Shown: piece by piece, positions 8,111 through 18,094 of the stretch
How positions within the stretch are numbered: position 1 is the stretch's first letter
Layout: every line of letters begins with the position of its first letter
From: an uncultured Helicobacter sp.
GTDB taxonomy: Bacteria > Campylobacterota > Campylobacteria > Campylobacterales > Helicobacteraceae
Length of the DNA: 53,866 bases
Direction of reading: 5' to 3'
NCBI GenBank assembly: GCA_949299115.1
Contig: CASFZH010000008.1
Location: 1 to 53,866 of the forward strand
Program-made: the position numbers and the translations under genes
Notes under the pieces: model-generated
Told to the model about the DNA's origin: nothing
Seen by the model: only the letters and a program-made list of their open reading frames with translations
Databases searched by the model: none

Positions 8111-10126
8111 TCACAGTTCCGTTTTTAAGACCGCGCCATTTGCGGCATTGCTGACTAATAGTGAGTAGCGTTTAAGCCATTTGCTTGTGATATTTTTATC
8201 TTGCATGATTTTCTGTGCTACGCCTTGCTCTAGCCATTTTGCCCGCCTAGATTCTAGAATCTTAGAATCTACTAGCAGCTCCAAACTCCCCTTTGAGACT
8301 GAAATCTCTATCTCATCGCCATCTTCTATAAGTGCGATTAAGCCTCCCTCTGCGGCTTCTGGACTCACATGCCCGATACACGCCCCACGCGTCGCCCCGC
8401 TAAATCGCCCATCAGTGATGAGTGCCACGCTCTCCCCTAAGCCCATGCCCATTATGAGACTTGTGGGACTTAGCATTTCTTGCATTCCCGGTCCCCCCTT
8501 TGGTCCTTCATAGCGGATTACCACGACATTGCCACTCTTTACCTTACCCCCTGCGATGCCCTTAATCGCCTGCTCTTGGGAGTTAAAGCAAATCGCTTTG
8601 CCCCTAAATTCTTTCATAGATTCTGCTACGGCTGCAACCTTTAGCACCGCTCCTTCAAGGGCTAGATTGCCAAAGAGAATCTTTAAACCACCTACTTGTG
8701 AGTAGGCATTTTCGTTGGTGTGGATAATGTTGGTATCAGTGATTTTTGCTCCCTTGATTCTCTCACCCAAAGTCTCGCCGGTGATTGTCAGCGCATCTAA
8801 ATGTAGGATAGAGGGAAATTCAGCTTTTTGCGATAAATGCGGGAGCGGCGAAAAACACTTCGGGTCATTACCGCTTAGGTAACTCCCCTTGTGTTTTTCT
8901 TGCAACCCACATTTTTCATCAAAAATCTTAGAATTTCCATTTGTGTGTGTTTGAGAATCTAGGGCAAATTGAGATTCTGGATTGCTAGATTCTGAAATTC
9001 TAGGATTGTGCGTAAGATTTGAATGTTTTTGGGCGTGAGGCGAAGGAGCTACCTTGTCGGTAGTGACTGAAGCCGAGCCGTCCAAATCATTCAAAGATTG
9101 CGTACAAGCCAAATTTCTTTTAGCTACTTCATTCATCACTGCCGACACCCCTCCTGCCCTATTAATATCCTCCATATGCACACTACTAAGCGCCGGGGCG
9201 ATTTTAGCGATATGGGCTACCTTAGCAGCGATGGCATTAATGGATTCTAGGTCAAAGTCCACGCCCGCTTCCTTGGCAATAGCAAGCATATGCAGCACGG
9301 TATTGGTGCTGCCACCCATTGCCATATCCACGACAAAGGCATTATGCACCGCCTTGTGATTTAAGATACTGCGGAATCTAAACCGCTCACTTGCTTCAGA
9401 ATCTAGTGCAATCTCCACAATCCGCCTTGCCGCCGCTCTAAGTAGCTCTTCACGCTCTTTACTCAAAGCTGGTATCGTGCCATTACCCGGGAGTGCCACA
9501 CCCATAGCCTCACAAAGCGTATTCATCGAGTTTGCAGTAAACATACCGCTACAGCTCCCACCACCCGGACAGGCATTACACTCTATCTCATGTAAGCGTT
9601 TCTCATCGATTTTACCACTTTCATACGCCCCCACCGCTTCAAAGGCAGAGTTCAAATCCAGCACACTGCCATCATCTAGCCTCCCTGCCATCATCGGACC
9701 GCCACTCACAAAGATTGTCGGCACATTCACACGCAATGCCCCCATAAGCATTCCGGGCACGATTTTATCGCAGTTTGGGATACAAATCATCGCATCTAAG
9801 GAGTGTGCATTCATCACCGTTTCGATACAATCCGCTATCAGCTCACGGCTAGGCAGAGAATAAAGCATACCATTATGCCCCATAGCAATCCCATCATCCA
9901 CGCCAATGGTATTAAACTCAAATGGCACGCCCCCGGCTTTGCGTATCTCATCTTTGATAATCTCAGCATATTTGTTTAGGTAAAAATGCCCAGGGATAAT
10001 GTCTATATAGCTATTTGCCACACCTATAAAGGGCTTGTTAAAATCAGAATCTTTTAGCCCTGTCGCACGCAATAAACTTCGGTGCGGGGCTCTTTGGTAG
10101 CCTTTTTTAATCACATCACTTCGCAT
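8111..10126 (-). CDS. ilvD: Dihydroxy-acid dehydratase with an inserted linker of about 95 residues
   Basis: IlvD dehydrates 2,3-dihydroxy-isovalerate and 2,3-dihydroxy-3-methylvalerate in valine, isoleucine and leucine synthesis, using an Fe-S cluster. Family blocks seen: [18 protein letters not shown] and [20 protein letters not shown] (cluster cysteines), [13 protein letters not shown], then [43 protein letters not shown] and [11 protein letters not shown]. The protein is 671 residues, against about 560 in related Campylobacterota. The excess is residues about 340-435, a Ser/Asn/Gln/His-rich segment carrying two palindromic elements, exactly between the N-terminal catalytic and C-terminal domains. 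The frame is open throughout. ATG at 10126 has AAGGAG upstream. G+C is clearly higher than in neighbouring genes. The last 88 bases are repeated at 5278-5365 and more weakly at 307-345. Confidence 0.95.
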   Translation of the reverse strand: MRSDVIKKGYQRAPHRSLLRATGLKDSDFNKPFIGVANSYIDIIPGHFYLNKYAEIIKDEIRKAGGVPFEFNTIGVDDGIAMGHNGMLYSLPSRELIADCIETVMNAHSLDAMICIPNCDKIVPGMLMGALRVNVPTIFVSGGPMMAGRLDDGSVLDLNSAFEAVGAYESGKIDEKRLHEIECNACPGGGSCSGMFTANSMNTLCEAMGVALPGNGTIPALSKEREELLRAAARRIVEIALDSEASERFRFRSILNHKAVHNAFVVDMAMGGSTNTVLHMLAIAKEAGVDFDLESINAIAAKVAHIAKIAPALSSVHMEDINRAGGVSAVMNEVAKRNLACTQSLNDLDGSASVTTDKVAPSPHAQKHSNLTHNPRISESSNPESQFALDSQTHTNGNSKIFDEKCGLQEKHKGSYLSGNDPKCFSPLPHLSQKAEFPSILHLDALTITGETLGERIKGAKITDTNIIHTNENAYSQVGGLKILFGNLALEGAVLKVAAVAESMKEFRGKAICFNSQEQAIKGIAGGKVKSGNVVVIRYEGPKGGPGMQEMLSPTSLIMGMGLGESVALITDGRFSGATRGACIGHVSPEAAEGGLIALIEDGDEIEISVSKGSLELLVDSKILESRRAKWLEQGVAQKIMQDKNITSKWLKRYSLLVSNAANGAVLKTEL
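8850..8899 (-). repeat. In-frame palindromic element inside ilvD (copy II)
   Basis: Arms 8850-8864 and 8885-8899 pair at 12 of 15 positions (outer nine perfect: GAAAAACAC/GTGTTTTTC). The centre is GTCATTACC (8864-8872), five bases, GGTAACTCC (8878-8886). In ilvD it is read as [12 protein letters not shown], the reverse orientation relative to copy I. The following bases ([13 protein letters not shown]) resemble LPDLSPK...FFRKAELP in the CarB insertion, so homology extends beyond the hairpin. Confidence 0.75.
9030..9085 (-). repeat. In-frame palindromic element inside ilvD (copy I)
   Basis: The core on the coding strand is GTCACTACC, GACAA, GGTAGCTCC (plus-strand positions 9067-9045), flanked by imperfect G+C-rich arms (9030-9044 and 9068-9085). 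It is read as [10 protein letters not shown], residues 354-363. The CarB copy is read in the same frame and direction as [10 protein letters not shown]. Confidence 0.7.
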
Positions 10127-10189
10127 ACAATCTCCTTACAATAATCTCTCAATACTCATTGAATTATAGCAAACCTCACTTGACTTTAC

Positions 10190-10202
10190 AAAAAAAAAAA
10201 AA
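10190..10202 (+). promoter_or_regulatory. 13-A tract in the yqaE-like promoter
   Basis: Thirteen A lie about 42 bases upstream of the ATG at 10245, followed by GATACAATTTTAC with a possible -10 (TACAAT). The position suits length-dependent promoter switching. The same downstream words (AAAGATACAATTTTA) recur at about 10645, in front of a decayed copy of the gene. Confidence 0.45.
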
Positions 10203-10244
10203 GATACAATTTTACTTTTAAATTTTTCTATATAAGGAATTACT

Positions 10245-10460
10245 ATGATTTTTGTGTGTATTTTTCTTCCATTTTTGGCATTTTTCTTAATGGGCAAACC
10301 ATTTCAAGGGATTTTGTGTTTCATACTGCAAGTTACGCTTATTGGTTGGCTACCTGCTATGATTTGGGCATTGGTTGTCTATTCACATTACAAAGCTGAT
10401 AAAAGACACCAAGAAATGCTAGAAGCCATGAAAACAAGTAACAATGCTGATACATTTTAG
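10245..10460 (+). CDS. Small YqaE/Pmp3 (UPF0057) membrane protein
   Basis: 71 residues with two predicted membrane helices (about 2-18 and 20-45) around a short turn (GKPFQG). The second helix contains LIGWLPAMIWALVVY, the W(I/L)PAxIWA pattern of the Pmp3/YqaE family. A charged cytoplasmic tail follows (HYKADKRHQEMLEAMK). Members in other organisms affect membrane potential and salt tolerance; no specific role can be claimed here. The ATG has AAGGA at good spacing. It is divergent from ilvD and sits next to decayed copies of itself. Confidence 0.75.
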   Translation: MIFVCIFLPFLAFFLMGKPFQGILCFILQVTLIGWLPAMIWALVVYSHYKADKRHQEMLEAMKTSNNADTF

Positions 10461-10644
10461 AAATATTTGTAAAATTTCGTGTGATTACTATACCTAGCAA
10501 GTTGGGCTTAATCCCATAAGAGATTTAGTGGGCTTTTTGTAGCTTTGCTCACATCAACCTTTAGATTTCCAGTGGGGAGCAGAGGTATTGTGAGATTATG
10601 GCTTAGAGTTACTGCACATCAAGATTCTCATGACTCTTGATTCA
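10461..10644. other. Intergenic stretch with a possible protein relic
   Basis: No gene called. On the minus strand 10617-10508 is a short open run ending in a stop (VTLSHNLTIPLLPTG, then NLKVDVSKATKSPLNLLWD). It looks protein-like but has no start or RBS, and I do not recognise the family. It may be the end of a lost gene. Confidence 0.25.
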
Positions 10645-11170
10645 CAAAAGATACAATTTTATTCACTTAGAAACTAAAGATGCAATCATGGTTTTTATAG
10701 ATATTTTTATTCATTTTTAGTTTTTTCTTTCCGAAAAACTCTTTTTAGGCTTTTTTCTTGATATAGCAAATAATATCTCTATGTTGGGATTTATAATATT
10801 GATAGCATGAAGATATAAGAAATTCATCTTTTGCATTTTGGCATTTGCTTCATAATCAAGCAAAGTGGGTAATCATTCCGTAGATTCATAAGGTTTTTTT
10901 GGTAGGAGTTACTTTATTTGGTAATGACTGTCTCCAAACCTTGTGAAAACCACGAAAGCACCACTGCACATAGAGTTTATGAATCTAGCGACACAGAATC
11001 TAAAGAATGTCAAAAGGAAGTGCATTGCAAGAAAACTTATACAAGCTGTATTTGGATTTACGTGAATGCTTGCTATGGTTAATATTCGTTATATGTCCAC
11101 ACTATAGAACTGACTATATGGCAAAATCTTAGAAGCCAAAATAATAGTAACAATGCTAAGACTTGATATA
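10645..11170 (+). pseudogene. Decayed copy or copies of the yqaE-like gene
   Basis: From about 10645 the sequence repeats the promoter words of the intact gene, then ATG at 10689 and MVFIDIFIHF, stop, FFLSEKLFLGFFLD, aligning with MIFVCIFLPFLAFFLMGKPFQGILCF. Bases 11065-11165 align with the 3' part of the gene (GCTATGGTTA..., ending TAGTAACAATGCTAAGACTT against AAGTAACAATGCTGATACAT). Several stops interrupt both parts. A palindromic element (10866-10980) sits between them. It could be one interrupted copy or two tandem relics. Bases 11171-11449 show nothing further. Confidence 0.6.
10866..10980 (+). repeat. Palindromic element, intergenic copy with inverted centre
   Basis: About 110 bases align with 46209-46316 inside carB: a shared left flank (GGGTAATCATTCCG), arms TTCATAAGGTTT (10885-10896) and AAACCTTGTGAA (10936-10947), and a shared right flank (GAAAGCACCACTGCA). 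The centre is GGAGTTACT (10905-10913), six bases, GGTAATGAC (10920-10928). This is the reverse complement of the carB centre although the flanks keep the same orientation. Confidence 0.75.
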
Positions 11171-11449
11171 CGTGCTTTTTCTTAATATGTGGTGCAATGG
11201 ATGTGATACTTTTTGCTAAATTCTAGAATCGATATAGAATCAGCCAATATTAACGAATGTAGTTGATGTCAAAAAACAGATGCAATAACTTAAAATCTCT
11301 AATTCCAATATATTTAGTTTGTTTATTGGAAAAATATCGCATGTATTCATTATTGATTTTAGATTTTTCTTAGCCATGTTTTTAGCGTTTTAGAGAGCTA
11401 AAGAAAACATGATTATAAAAATATAGCAATCAATTCATAGTAGTTAGTG

Positions 11450-13441
11450 TTAATTCGCACCACTAGCAATTTTTATAATATCTGCAACGACTTTTGGATC
11501 TTCAAGTGTGCTTGTGTCTTGCGTAACCTTTTCGCCTCGTGCAATAGCCTTAAGAATACGTCTCATGATTTTACCACTTCTTGTTTTTGGTAATCCGGGG
11601 ACAAATAATGCTGAACCAAGTTTAGCAATATTTCCAATTTCTTTACTTAAAATATTATTGATTTCTTTAATAATCTCTAATTCTTCAGCTGTATTATCTA
11701 AAACACCTTTATGCAAAACAACATAGGCAAATAGGCTTTCTCCCGTAATAGAATCTAATTTACTCACACACGCACTTTCTGCAACACTTGGATGTTTAGC
11801 TATGGCAGATTCTATTTCTGCTGTACCTATGCGATGTCCACTTACATTCACTACGTCATCAGTTCTCCCTGTAATAGTAATATATCCCCTTTCATCAACA
11901 ATTGCACCATCACCGGAAAAATACACTGGCTTACCATTTTTCTTGACCTGTGAAAAATAGCTTTCAATATAACGTTTATTGTCTCCCCATATACCCCGAA
12001 TCATAGAAGGCCATGGCTTTGTAATGCAAAGTAAGCCTTGCTCCCCTGCTTTTACACGATTGCCATCTTCATCTAACACTTCAGCTATGATGCCAGGTAG
12101 AGGCAATGTGGCACAACTTGGTTTAATTGGAGTAGCACCTGGTAACGGGGTAATCATATTGCCACCTGTTTCTGTTTGCCACCAAGTATCAACGATGGAG
12201 CATTTTCCTCCGCCAATTTCTTCATAAAACCAACGCCAAGCAGTTGGATTGATTGGTTCTCCCACTGTACCTAAAACCTTTAAGGAGCTTAAATCATAAT
12301 TTTTGGGTTCGTGTTCACCATGTGAGTGTAGCATACGGATAGCAGTAGGGGAAGTATAAAATTTATCTACTTTATATTCTTCAATCATCTGCCACCATCT
12401 ACCATAATTTGGATACATCAATGTGCCTTCATAGATAATAGTCGTTGCACCACATGCTAAAGGTCCATAAATAAGATATGTATGCCCAGTAATCCAACCC
12501 ACATCAGCAGTACACCAGTAGTTATCAGAATCTTTGATATCAAATACCCATTCCATAGTAAGCTGTGCATGTAAAATGTAGCCCGCTGTGCTATGTTGCA
12601 CACCTTTTGGTTTGCCTGTACTACCACTTGTATAAAGCAAAAATAGAGTATCTTCGGAATCCATAGACTCTGGCTCAAATACCCCACTTTCATGTGTTAC
12701 CATTTCATTATATGAAAAATCTCTACCACGTACATATTCTATATCTTGATCATTACGTGTAACAATTAATACACGTTGTACACTTGGACATGCATTATTT
12801 TCAAGAGCTTTATCAACTGCTGGTTTTAACATATAGGGCTTACCTTTTCTAAAAGCACCATCAGCTGTTACTACAAGCTTAGCTTCTGCATCTATGATTC
12901 TATCACGTAATGCTTCTGGACTAAATCCACCAAAGACAACACTATGTATAGCACCAATCCTCGCACAAGCCAACATCATTATTGCAACCTCTGGAATCAT
13001 AGGCATATATAACACAACCCTATCCCCTTTTTTAATATCAAAATGATTTTTTAATAAATTTGCAGTTTTATTAACTTCAGTATAAAGTTTGCGATAAGTA
13101 ATAACTTTGTAATCTCCCATTTCACCCTCAAAAATAATGGCAACTTTATTTTTTTTCTCTTTTAGATGTCTATCGATACATTGATAAGAAACGTTAAGCT
13201 TACCACCTTCAAACCATTTATAAAATGGAGCATTATCACTATTTAAGACCTTATCAAAAGGCTTAAACCAATCGATTTTTTGTTTTGCTAAATCTCCCCA
13301 AAATTTCTCATAATCTCTATCTGCTTCATAGCACAAATCCTCATATTCACACATGTTTTTAATACGAGCAAGCTTTGCAAAATCGCGATTGGGTTTAAAA
13401 ATTCGTTGCGAAAATTCCTTATCATTGTCTATATTTTCCAT
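11450..13441 (-). CDS. acs: Acetyl-CoA synthetase (AMP-forming)
   Basis: About 663 residues, usual for the family. Blocks: [20 protein letters not shown] (P-loop), [31 protein letters not shown] (hinge region) and [17 protein letters not shown], whose GK lysine is the catalytic and regulatory acetylation site in Acs enzymes. It activates acetate to acetyl-CoA via acetyl-AMP in the cytoplasm. ATG at 13441 is chosen because AAGGAGATAATA precedes it; the longer frame from 13495 has no such site. It stands alone on the minus strand, preceded by a hairpin that probably ends the upstream operon. Confidence 0.95.
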   Translation of the reverse strand: MENIDNDKEFSQRIFKPNRDFAKLARIKNMCEYEDLCYEADRDYEKFWGDLAKQKIDWFKPFDKVLNSDNAPFYKWFEGGKLNVSYQCIDRHLKEKKNKVAIIFEGEMGDYKVITYRKLYTEVNKTANLLKNHFDIKKGDRVVLYMPMIPEVAIMMLACARIGAIHSVVFGGFSPEALRDRIIDAEAKLVVTADGAFRKGKPYMLKPAVDKALENNACPSVQRVLIVTRNDQDIEYVRGRDFSYNEMVTHESGVFEPESMDSEDTLFLLYTSGSTGKPKGVQHSTAGYILHAQLTMEWVFDIKDSDNYWCTADVGWITGHTYLIYGPLACGATTIIYEGTLMYPNYGRWWQMIEEYKVDKFYTSPTAIRMLHSHGEHEPKNYDLSSLKVLGTVGEPINPTAWRWFYEEIGGGKCSIVDTWWQTETGGNMITPLPGATPIKPSCATLPLPGIIAEVLDEDGNRVKAGEQGLLCITKPWPSMIRGIWGDNKRYIESYFSQVKKNGKPVYFSGDGAIVDERGYITITGRTDDVVNVSGHRIGTAEIESAIAKHPSVAESACVSKLDSITGESLFAYVVLHKGVLDNTAEELEIIKEINNILSKEIGNIAKLGSALFVPGLPKTRSGKIMRRILKAIARGEKVTQDTSTLEDPKVVADIIKIASGAN

Positions 13442-13518
13442 TATTATCTCCTTAATTAGTGCAATTCTTATTGCCTGTGGGCTACTATTAATCATAGTAG
13501 GAATTTAAAAAAAATGCA

Positions 13519-13557
13519 AACATATTTCTTTTTAATAAATAAAAAAAGAAATATGTT
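13519..13557 (-). terminator. Terminator between the DUF817 gene and acs
   Basis: AACATATTTCTTTTT (13519-13533) and AAAAAGAAATATGTT (13543-13557) make a perfect 15-base-pair stem with a 9-base loop. On the minus strand it is followed by GCATTTTTTTT. The stem is A+T-rich, but position and T run fit an intrinsic terminator. Confidence 0.6.
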
Positions 13558-13652
13558 GTTACCTTTATATACATAGGATACTGTTTGTAACACACTGTAA
13601 TGTGAAAATATGAAATACTAAAATAATGTTTATTACTTAAAAAAATATAGCG

Positions 13653-14498
13653 TTATTGGGCAATATGGATTTTTGACTTAATATTTTTAAGATAGAGTGT
13701 AATAGTAAAGGTCATTACAATAAGCATAGACCAAGAACTCCATTTACCGATATGCACTAAGCTCCATGCACCAAGCTGATTGGGGTATGTCCAGATTCCT
13801 AAAAATGTATTAATATTTTCAGCAAGCCATATAAAAAATCCCACTAAAATAAAACTTAATAAGAGCGGCATATTACGTTCTTTATCATAAGGAGTAAAGT
13901 AGATAATGCTACGTGCATAGATTCCAAGTAAAAAACAAGTAATATACCAACGATAATCACCAAAAATATGATGTGTAAAGAAATTAATATAAATCAATAC
14001 GGATGCAAATATGGCTAGATAATATGGTGGGTGATATTGCACACGCATAGAAAACAATCTCCATGCTTGTATAATATAACTCCCAATCGCAGCGTACATA
14101 AAACCAGAAAATAGCGGCACTCCACAGAGTTTTGTGTAAGCAAAGTCATTATAGCTCCATGAGGAAACAATGGAGGTTTTATACCATTCTAATAAAAAAC
14201 CAATGAGATGAAAAAACATGATAGCTTTTGCCTCATCAATACTTTCTAATCTTGCTATCAACATAAATACTTGAATGCAAATAGCAATGAATAATAACAC
14301 ATCATAGCGAGGAAAAATCCATATTCCATGACGAGGAATACAAAAGATAGCAAGAAAAAATAGCCCAGCAAAAAGACAACTTCTTGCTTGTTTGATTCCA
14401 AAAAACAAAAATTCTATTATAAATCTTTTATAGCCTTTTAATTGTGCATTTGGTGGTATGTTTTGTAAGTATTTGTCAAATTTATAGGGAAACATCAT
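13653..14498 (-). CDS. DUF817 family integral membrane protein
   Basis: 281 residues, about eight hydrophobic segments. The N-terminal block EFLFFGIKQARSCLFAGLFF, a central FHLIGFLLEWYK and LCGVPLFSGFMYAAIGSYI are the recognisable DUF817 pattern. The biochemical role of the family is unknown to me. The ATGATG start at 14498 lacks a strong RBS. It lies 21 bases downstream of the LptF/LptG gene on the same strand and ends before the 13519-13557 terminator, so the two probably form a short operon. Confidence 0.8.
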   Translation of the reverse strand: MMFPYKFDKYLQNIPPNAQLKGYKRFIIEFLFFGIKQARSCLFAGLFFLAIFCIPRHGIWIFPRYDVLLFIAICIQVFMLIARLESIDEAKAIMFFHLIGFLLEWYKTSIVSSWSYNDFAYTKLCGVPLFSGFMYAAIGSYIIQAWRLFSMRVQYHPPYYLAIFASVLIYINFFTHHIFGDYRWYITCFLLGIYARSIIYFTPYDKERNMPLLLSFILVGFFIWLAENINTFLGIWTYPNQLGAWSLVHIGKWSSWSMLIVMTFTITLYLKNIKSKIHIAQ

Positions 14499-14519
14499 GT
14501 TTATTTTTAATCATCAATG

Positions 14520-15587
14520 TTAAATTTTATTCAGTCTATTATAATACCATATACTAATAATGAGCAGTATTCCTAAAGGTAACAACATGCTTACTTCAGG
14601 TAAAAATATAGCATTAGCATTGAGTTTGCCTAAAGAAAAGAATAACCCCCATATTATTAATGATAGAACACTTAATCCAATTCCAAGTGTGGCAAGATTC
14701 CCGTATCTTGCAAGAGGTGGAGCATAGTAAGCAATAATAACTGCAAGCATAGAAATAAAAAATGGGACAATACCGAGTGTATAAAGAACGCCACGTGTTC
14801 GTTTTGTATCGGCTTGTTCTTGTAATAAAATCTTGAGAGAATAAATAGCATCAGTAAGCGAAATTATTGGTTTATTGTTATAAAAAGTATCTAAGATTTT
14901 TGGGCGAAACCCCTTTAGAATCTTAATATTTTCATATTCTTTTGTTTGCATACCTTCTTGTCCCAAAGCATAAGATTGTGGGAGGGTAGAAACCCGTGGA
15001 TTAATAAGATTCCATTCATTATTATCAAAATATCCTTCATTGGCTTGTGTGATAGAGGTTAATTCTCTACTGTTTTGCTTTGTAGTATGATAGATTTTTA
15101 TATTTTCTGCTTTTTGTAAGAGCGGATATACTTTTTGAAAAAATACATAATCATTATTGTAGCGAACGAATAAATCTCTTGATATTGTTCCGCTATCTCT
15201 ACGTGCGATACTGTCAACTCTTTCTTGTGCGTACGCAAAATCTGTCGCATTTAATCCAATATAACAACATATAATACCATTGATTAATAAAAAAGGAGGA
15301 AAAAAGATTTGTTTTTTAGAATATCCTATTGATAGTAAGGCAACATATTGATTGCTTCGAATAAGACTGATATAAAATACAATAAGCCCCAATATAAGTG
15401 ATAATGGTAATACATAGTTAAGAGCATACATAGCATTAAAGGCAAGAAATAAAAATGCAGTATTAGCAGAGCTTGACAAAACATCAATATACTGCAAACT
15501 ATCGACACTAACAAAGAAAAATTCTAAACCCAACAGAATAATAAGTACAAATTTTAAAAATCGGACAGCGATAAACCAAAAGAACAT
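14520..15587 (-). CDS. LptF/LptG-family lipopolysaccharide export permease
   Basis: 355 residues with the YjgP/YjgQ layout: three membrane helices within about 1-115, a periplasmic beta-jellyroll domain (about 120-265, including RRDSGTISRDLFVRYNNDYV) and three further helices (about 265-355). These permeases move LPS from the inner membrane to the Lpt bridge, together with LptB. Whether this is the LptF or the LptG member cannot be decided from the window. ATG at 15587 follows GAGGATACT. Confidence 0.85.
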   Translation of the reverse strand: MFFWFIAVRFLKFVLIILLGLEFFFVSVDSLQYIDVLSSSANTAFLFLAFNAMYALNYVLPLSLILGLIVFYISLIRSNQYVALLSIGYSKKQIFFPPFLLINGIICCYIGLNATDFAYAQERVDSIARRDSGTISRDLFVRYNNDYVFFQKVYPLLQKAENIKIYHTTKQNSRELTSITQANEGYFDNNEWNLINPRVSTLPQSYALGQEGMQTKEYENIKILKGFRPKILDTFYNNKPIISLTDAIYSLKILLQEQADTKRTRGVLYTLGIVPFFISMLAVIIAYYAPPLARYGNLATLGIGLSVLSLIIWGLFFSLGKLNANAIFLPEVSMLLPLGILLIISIWYYNRLNKI

Positions 15588-16065
15588 AGTATCCTCATGT
15601 ATATTGTCTCAATTTCATTAGTATTTGCAGTCAAAATTCTATTATATGAATAATTTTGATTTTTACATTACAATACTAAAAAATTGGAAATATTATATAG
15701 CAGAATCTCAATTTGATTGTATGTGTGAGATTTGTTGTGATATTGTATCTAAAAGATTGGCATAAAGAGAAAGAAATGTATAGTATAGAGTTTCATTTAT
15801 AATTGTGCTAGGATTTATTACATTTTTCTCTTACGACATTGAATCATTTAAATTATAGAATATTGATGATTCTTATTTAATAGATAAAATGATAACAATA
15901 AAGCATGACAAAATAGTAATTATTCATAAAGTATGATTCTAAAATATTGTAATCTTATACATGTTAATTCTTAAAAATATAAGAAATATCATTGTGGTTA
16001 CTTATATAAAAGCATTATGACTACTTATTGCCGATATTTCTACAGTTCTTGATAATCTGGGTTCA
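15588..16065. other. Gap without a gene, upstream of the lptF/G gene and downstream of hisS
   Basis: 478 A+T-rich bases. Longest frames are under 20 codons with no RBS. It should hold the promoter of the lptF/G-DUF817 pair. I could not pick a single convincing -10, and saw no strong hairpin or repeat. Confidence 0.4.
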
Positions 16066-17394
16066 TTATGATGCTTTAATAATTTGCAAAACTCGTAAAA
16101 TACTAATATTTTCAATTTGCATACCCGAGGTCATATTTTTAACTGTAAGCGTTTTGGTTTTGTATTCTTCTTCCCCAATAAGAACACTAAATTCATGCCC
16201 CTTAGTGTTAGCATAGCTTAAAGGTTTTTTTATTTTTACAGAATCTGGATATACCTCAACTTTAATATCACTTTGACGCAATGTTTCGGCGACTTTATGA
16301 GCAAAAGCAAAATATTCTTCATTCATAGCTATGATTAATACTCTTGCCATTGTTCCTTTTTGCTTTAATACATTGAGTTCTATAAGTGCGGTTATAAGTC
16401 TATCTATACCAATACTTGCCCCAACACCGCTTAACTTTTCTTTGCTAAAGCTTTGTGTTAAATTATCATATCTACCACCACTGCATACGCTACCGATGCT
16501 TTTTAGCTGATTGAGTGTTGTTTCATAGACAATGCCTGTATAATACCCAAGCCCCCTAGCTATGGAAAAATTAATACGGCATACGGCTATATCAAACTCT
16601 AATCCATTTAAGATGTTTAGCATTGATTCTAAATTGTCTAACCCCTTTTTTAGTGTTGCATTATAATCTTTAAGATAGGCTATCTCCTCAAAAAATTCAC
16701 TATAGTGTGATGTTTGTTTTATAGTAATAATGTCGCAAATTTTATTTGCAATTTCTTGTGTGATATTTATTTCTTTCTGTAATTCTATTTTTACTGAATC
16801 TAGTCCGATTTTATCAAGTTTATCGATGATTCGTAAGGCAGATTCGATATTATTTTGTAATCCAAAATATTCAAAGATTCCATTCAAAATGTCTCTATGA
16901 TTAAGCCAAATAGTAAACTCTTGTAAATTTAGTGCTGTCAGCGAGCTGTAGATAACTTGCAAAATCTCTGCATCACAGCTTAATGAATCGCTGCCGATGA
17001 AATCAAAATCACATTGCGTAAATTCTCTATAACGTCCTTTTTGTGCTCGTTCTCCACGAAATACATTACCGATGGCGTAACGTTTAAATGGCATTTCTAA
17101 TTCATGCCTATGTTGTGTTATAAAACGTGCTAGAGGGACAGTTTGGTCAAAACGTAATGCAACATCTCTATCGCCATGGTCTTTAAAACGATAGAGCTCC
17201 TTTTGTATTTCATCGCTACCCTGTTTTATTAACACTTCTGCATATTCTAAGTGAGGTGTTTCGATTGGCATAAAGCCATAACTTAAAAACACTTCACTTA
17301 CTGTATGTAAAATACTAGCTTTTGCATAGGCTTCTTGTGGTAATCTGTCTTTGAAGCCACTCAAAGTTCGCGGTTGGATTAAAGCTCTGTCCAT
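16066..17394 (-). CDS. hisS: Histidyl-tRNA synthetase
   Basis: 442 residues, class II synthetase. Motif 2 region: [20 protein letters not shown]. Histidine motifs: [13 protein letters not shown] and [11 protein letters not shown]. Motif 3: [14 protein letters not shown]-terminal anticodon-binding domain follows (about 345-442). It charges tRNA-His in the cytoplasm. The ATG at 17394 has GGAG upstream. It stands on the minus strand, with two small genes further upstream on the same strand. Confidence 0.95.
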   Translation of the reverse strand: MDRALIQPRTLSGFKDRLPQEAYAKASILHTVSEVFLSYGFMPIETPHLEYAEVLIKQGSDEIQKELYRFKDHGDRDVALRFDQTVPLARFITQHRHELEMPFKRYAIGNVFRGERAQKGRYREFTQCDFDFIGSDSLSCDAEILQVIYSSLTALNLQEFTIWLNHRDILNGIFEYFGLQNNIESALRIIDKLDKIGLDSVKIELQKEINITQEIANKICDIITIKQTSHYSEFFEEIAYLKDYNATLKKGLDNLESMLNILNGLEFDIAVCRINFSIARGLGYYTGIVYETTLNQLKSIGSVCSGGRYDNLTQSFSKEKLSGVGASIGIDRLITALIELNVLKQKGTMARVLIIAMNEEYFAFAHKVAETLRQSDIKVEVYPDSVKIKKPLSYANTKGHEFSVLIGEEEYKTKTLTVKNMTSGMQIENISILRVLQIIKAS

Positions 17395-17612
17395 ATAATC
17401 TCCATTGCTTTAGTGTGATAGTTGTACAATACAAATAGCAAAATTTTACATTAACAATGTGTGTAATTGAAAATATACATGAAAAGTTAGGGTATTTTTT
17501 AGTAATTTTATAGTAATTCACTTGACAATATTATGACCCTAAAGATGATATTGTATTGGATTAATAATTGTAGGGGCAAGGTGTTATTAGTGTTTGTTTT
17601 TATTAGTAATGA

Positions 17613-17816
17613 TTAATTGAAATCAAATCCACCATCTTCTCCCTTATTCATATTTTCATAGACACTATTTACATAGTGTATACGTGTCTGACATGTTATA
17701 ATTTCTGCACATGCTAGACATGATGTTAGCTGTTTATTTGCTTGGCATTGTTGGAGAATATTTTTTGATTCTATGAAAGCGTGGTAGTATGTGTCGTGTT
17801 GTGTCTGTGTATCCAT
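17613..17816 (-). CDS. Small cysteine-containing conserved protein
   Basis: 67 residues. A cluster CLACAEIITCQTRIHYV (three Cys in CxxC-x5-C spacing) is followed by SVYENMNKGEDGGFDFN at the C-terminus. I recall similar small Campylobacterota proteins with the same C..C.....C.xR..YV.SVY.xMN.G pattern but no assigned function. The cysteines could bind a metal. The ATG at 17816 has AGGGATAA upstream, which supports a real gene. Confidence 0.6.
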   Translation of the reverse strand: MDTQTQHDTYYHAFIESKNILQQCQANKQLTSCLACAEIITCQTRIHYVNSVYENMNKGEDGGFDFN

Positions 17817-17851
17817 AAATTATCCCTATTTTCATATTATTATATTGATTA

Positions 17852-18094
17852 TTATAATATATCATCTTCATTAATTTCTACTATGTTGTACCCATCAAAG
17901 TAAAATTTCTCGCTATTTCCGCCAAGCCACTTTTTATCACTATTGGTTTCAGATTTTAGGTATACAACTTGTGGCAATACACCACAATTTCTCACATGTT
18001 TTGAACATTTTTGTAAAACATCATCACCGTTTTCCGGAAAACAATATACCCCAAAATCACCAATTAACTGAAAGTTTTTGTCTAAAACCAACAT
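17852..18094 (-). CDS. Small protein of unknown function
   Basis: 80 residues, acidic C-terminus (EINEDDIL). I do not recognise it. It begins MLVLDKNFQLIGDFGVYCFP and has three Cys. The ATG at 18094 has AAGGTAG at good spacing. The next gene on the same strand starts 35 bases downstream, so the two may be co-transcribed. No signal peptide or membrane segment. Confidence 0.55.
   Translation of the reverse strand: MLVLDKNFQLIGDFGVYCFPENGDDVLQKCSKHVRNCGVLPQVVYLKSETNSDKKWLGGNSEKFYFDGYNIVEINEDDIL

Noticed and set aside
10508..10617. Protein-like minus-strand run VTLSHNLTIPLLPTG and onward
   Set aside because: Only about 36 codons with no start, and the family was not recognised. Mentioned only as a possible relic.
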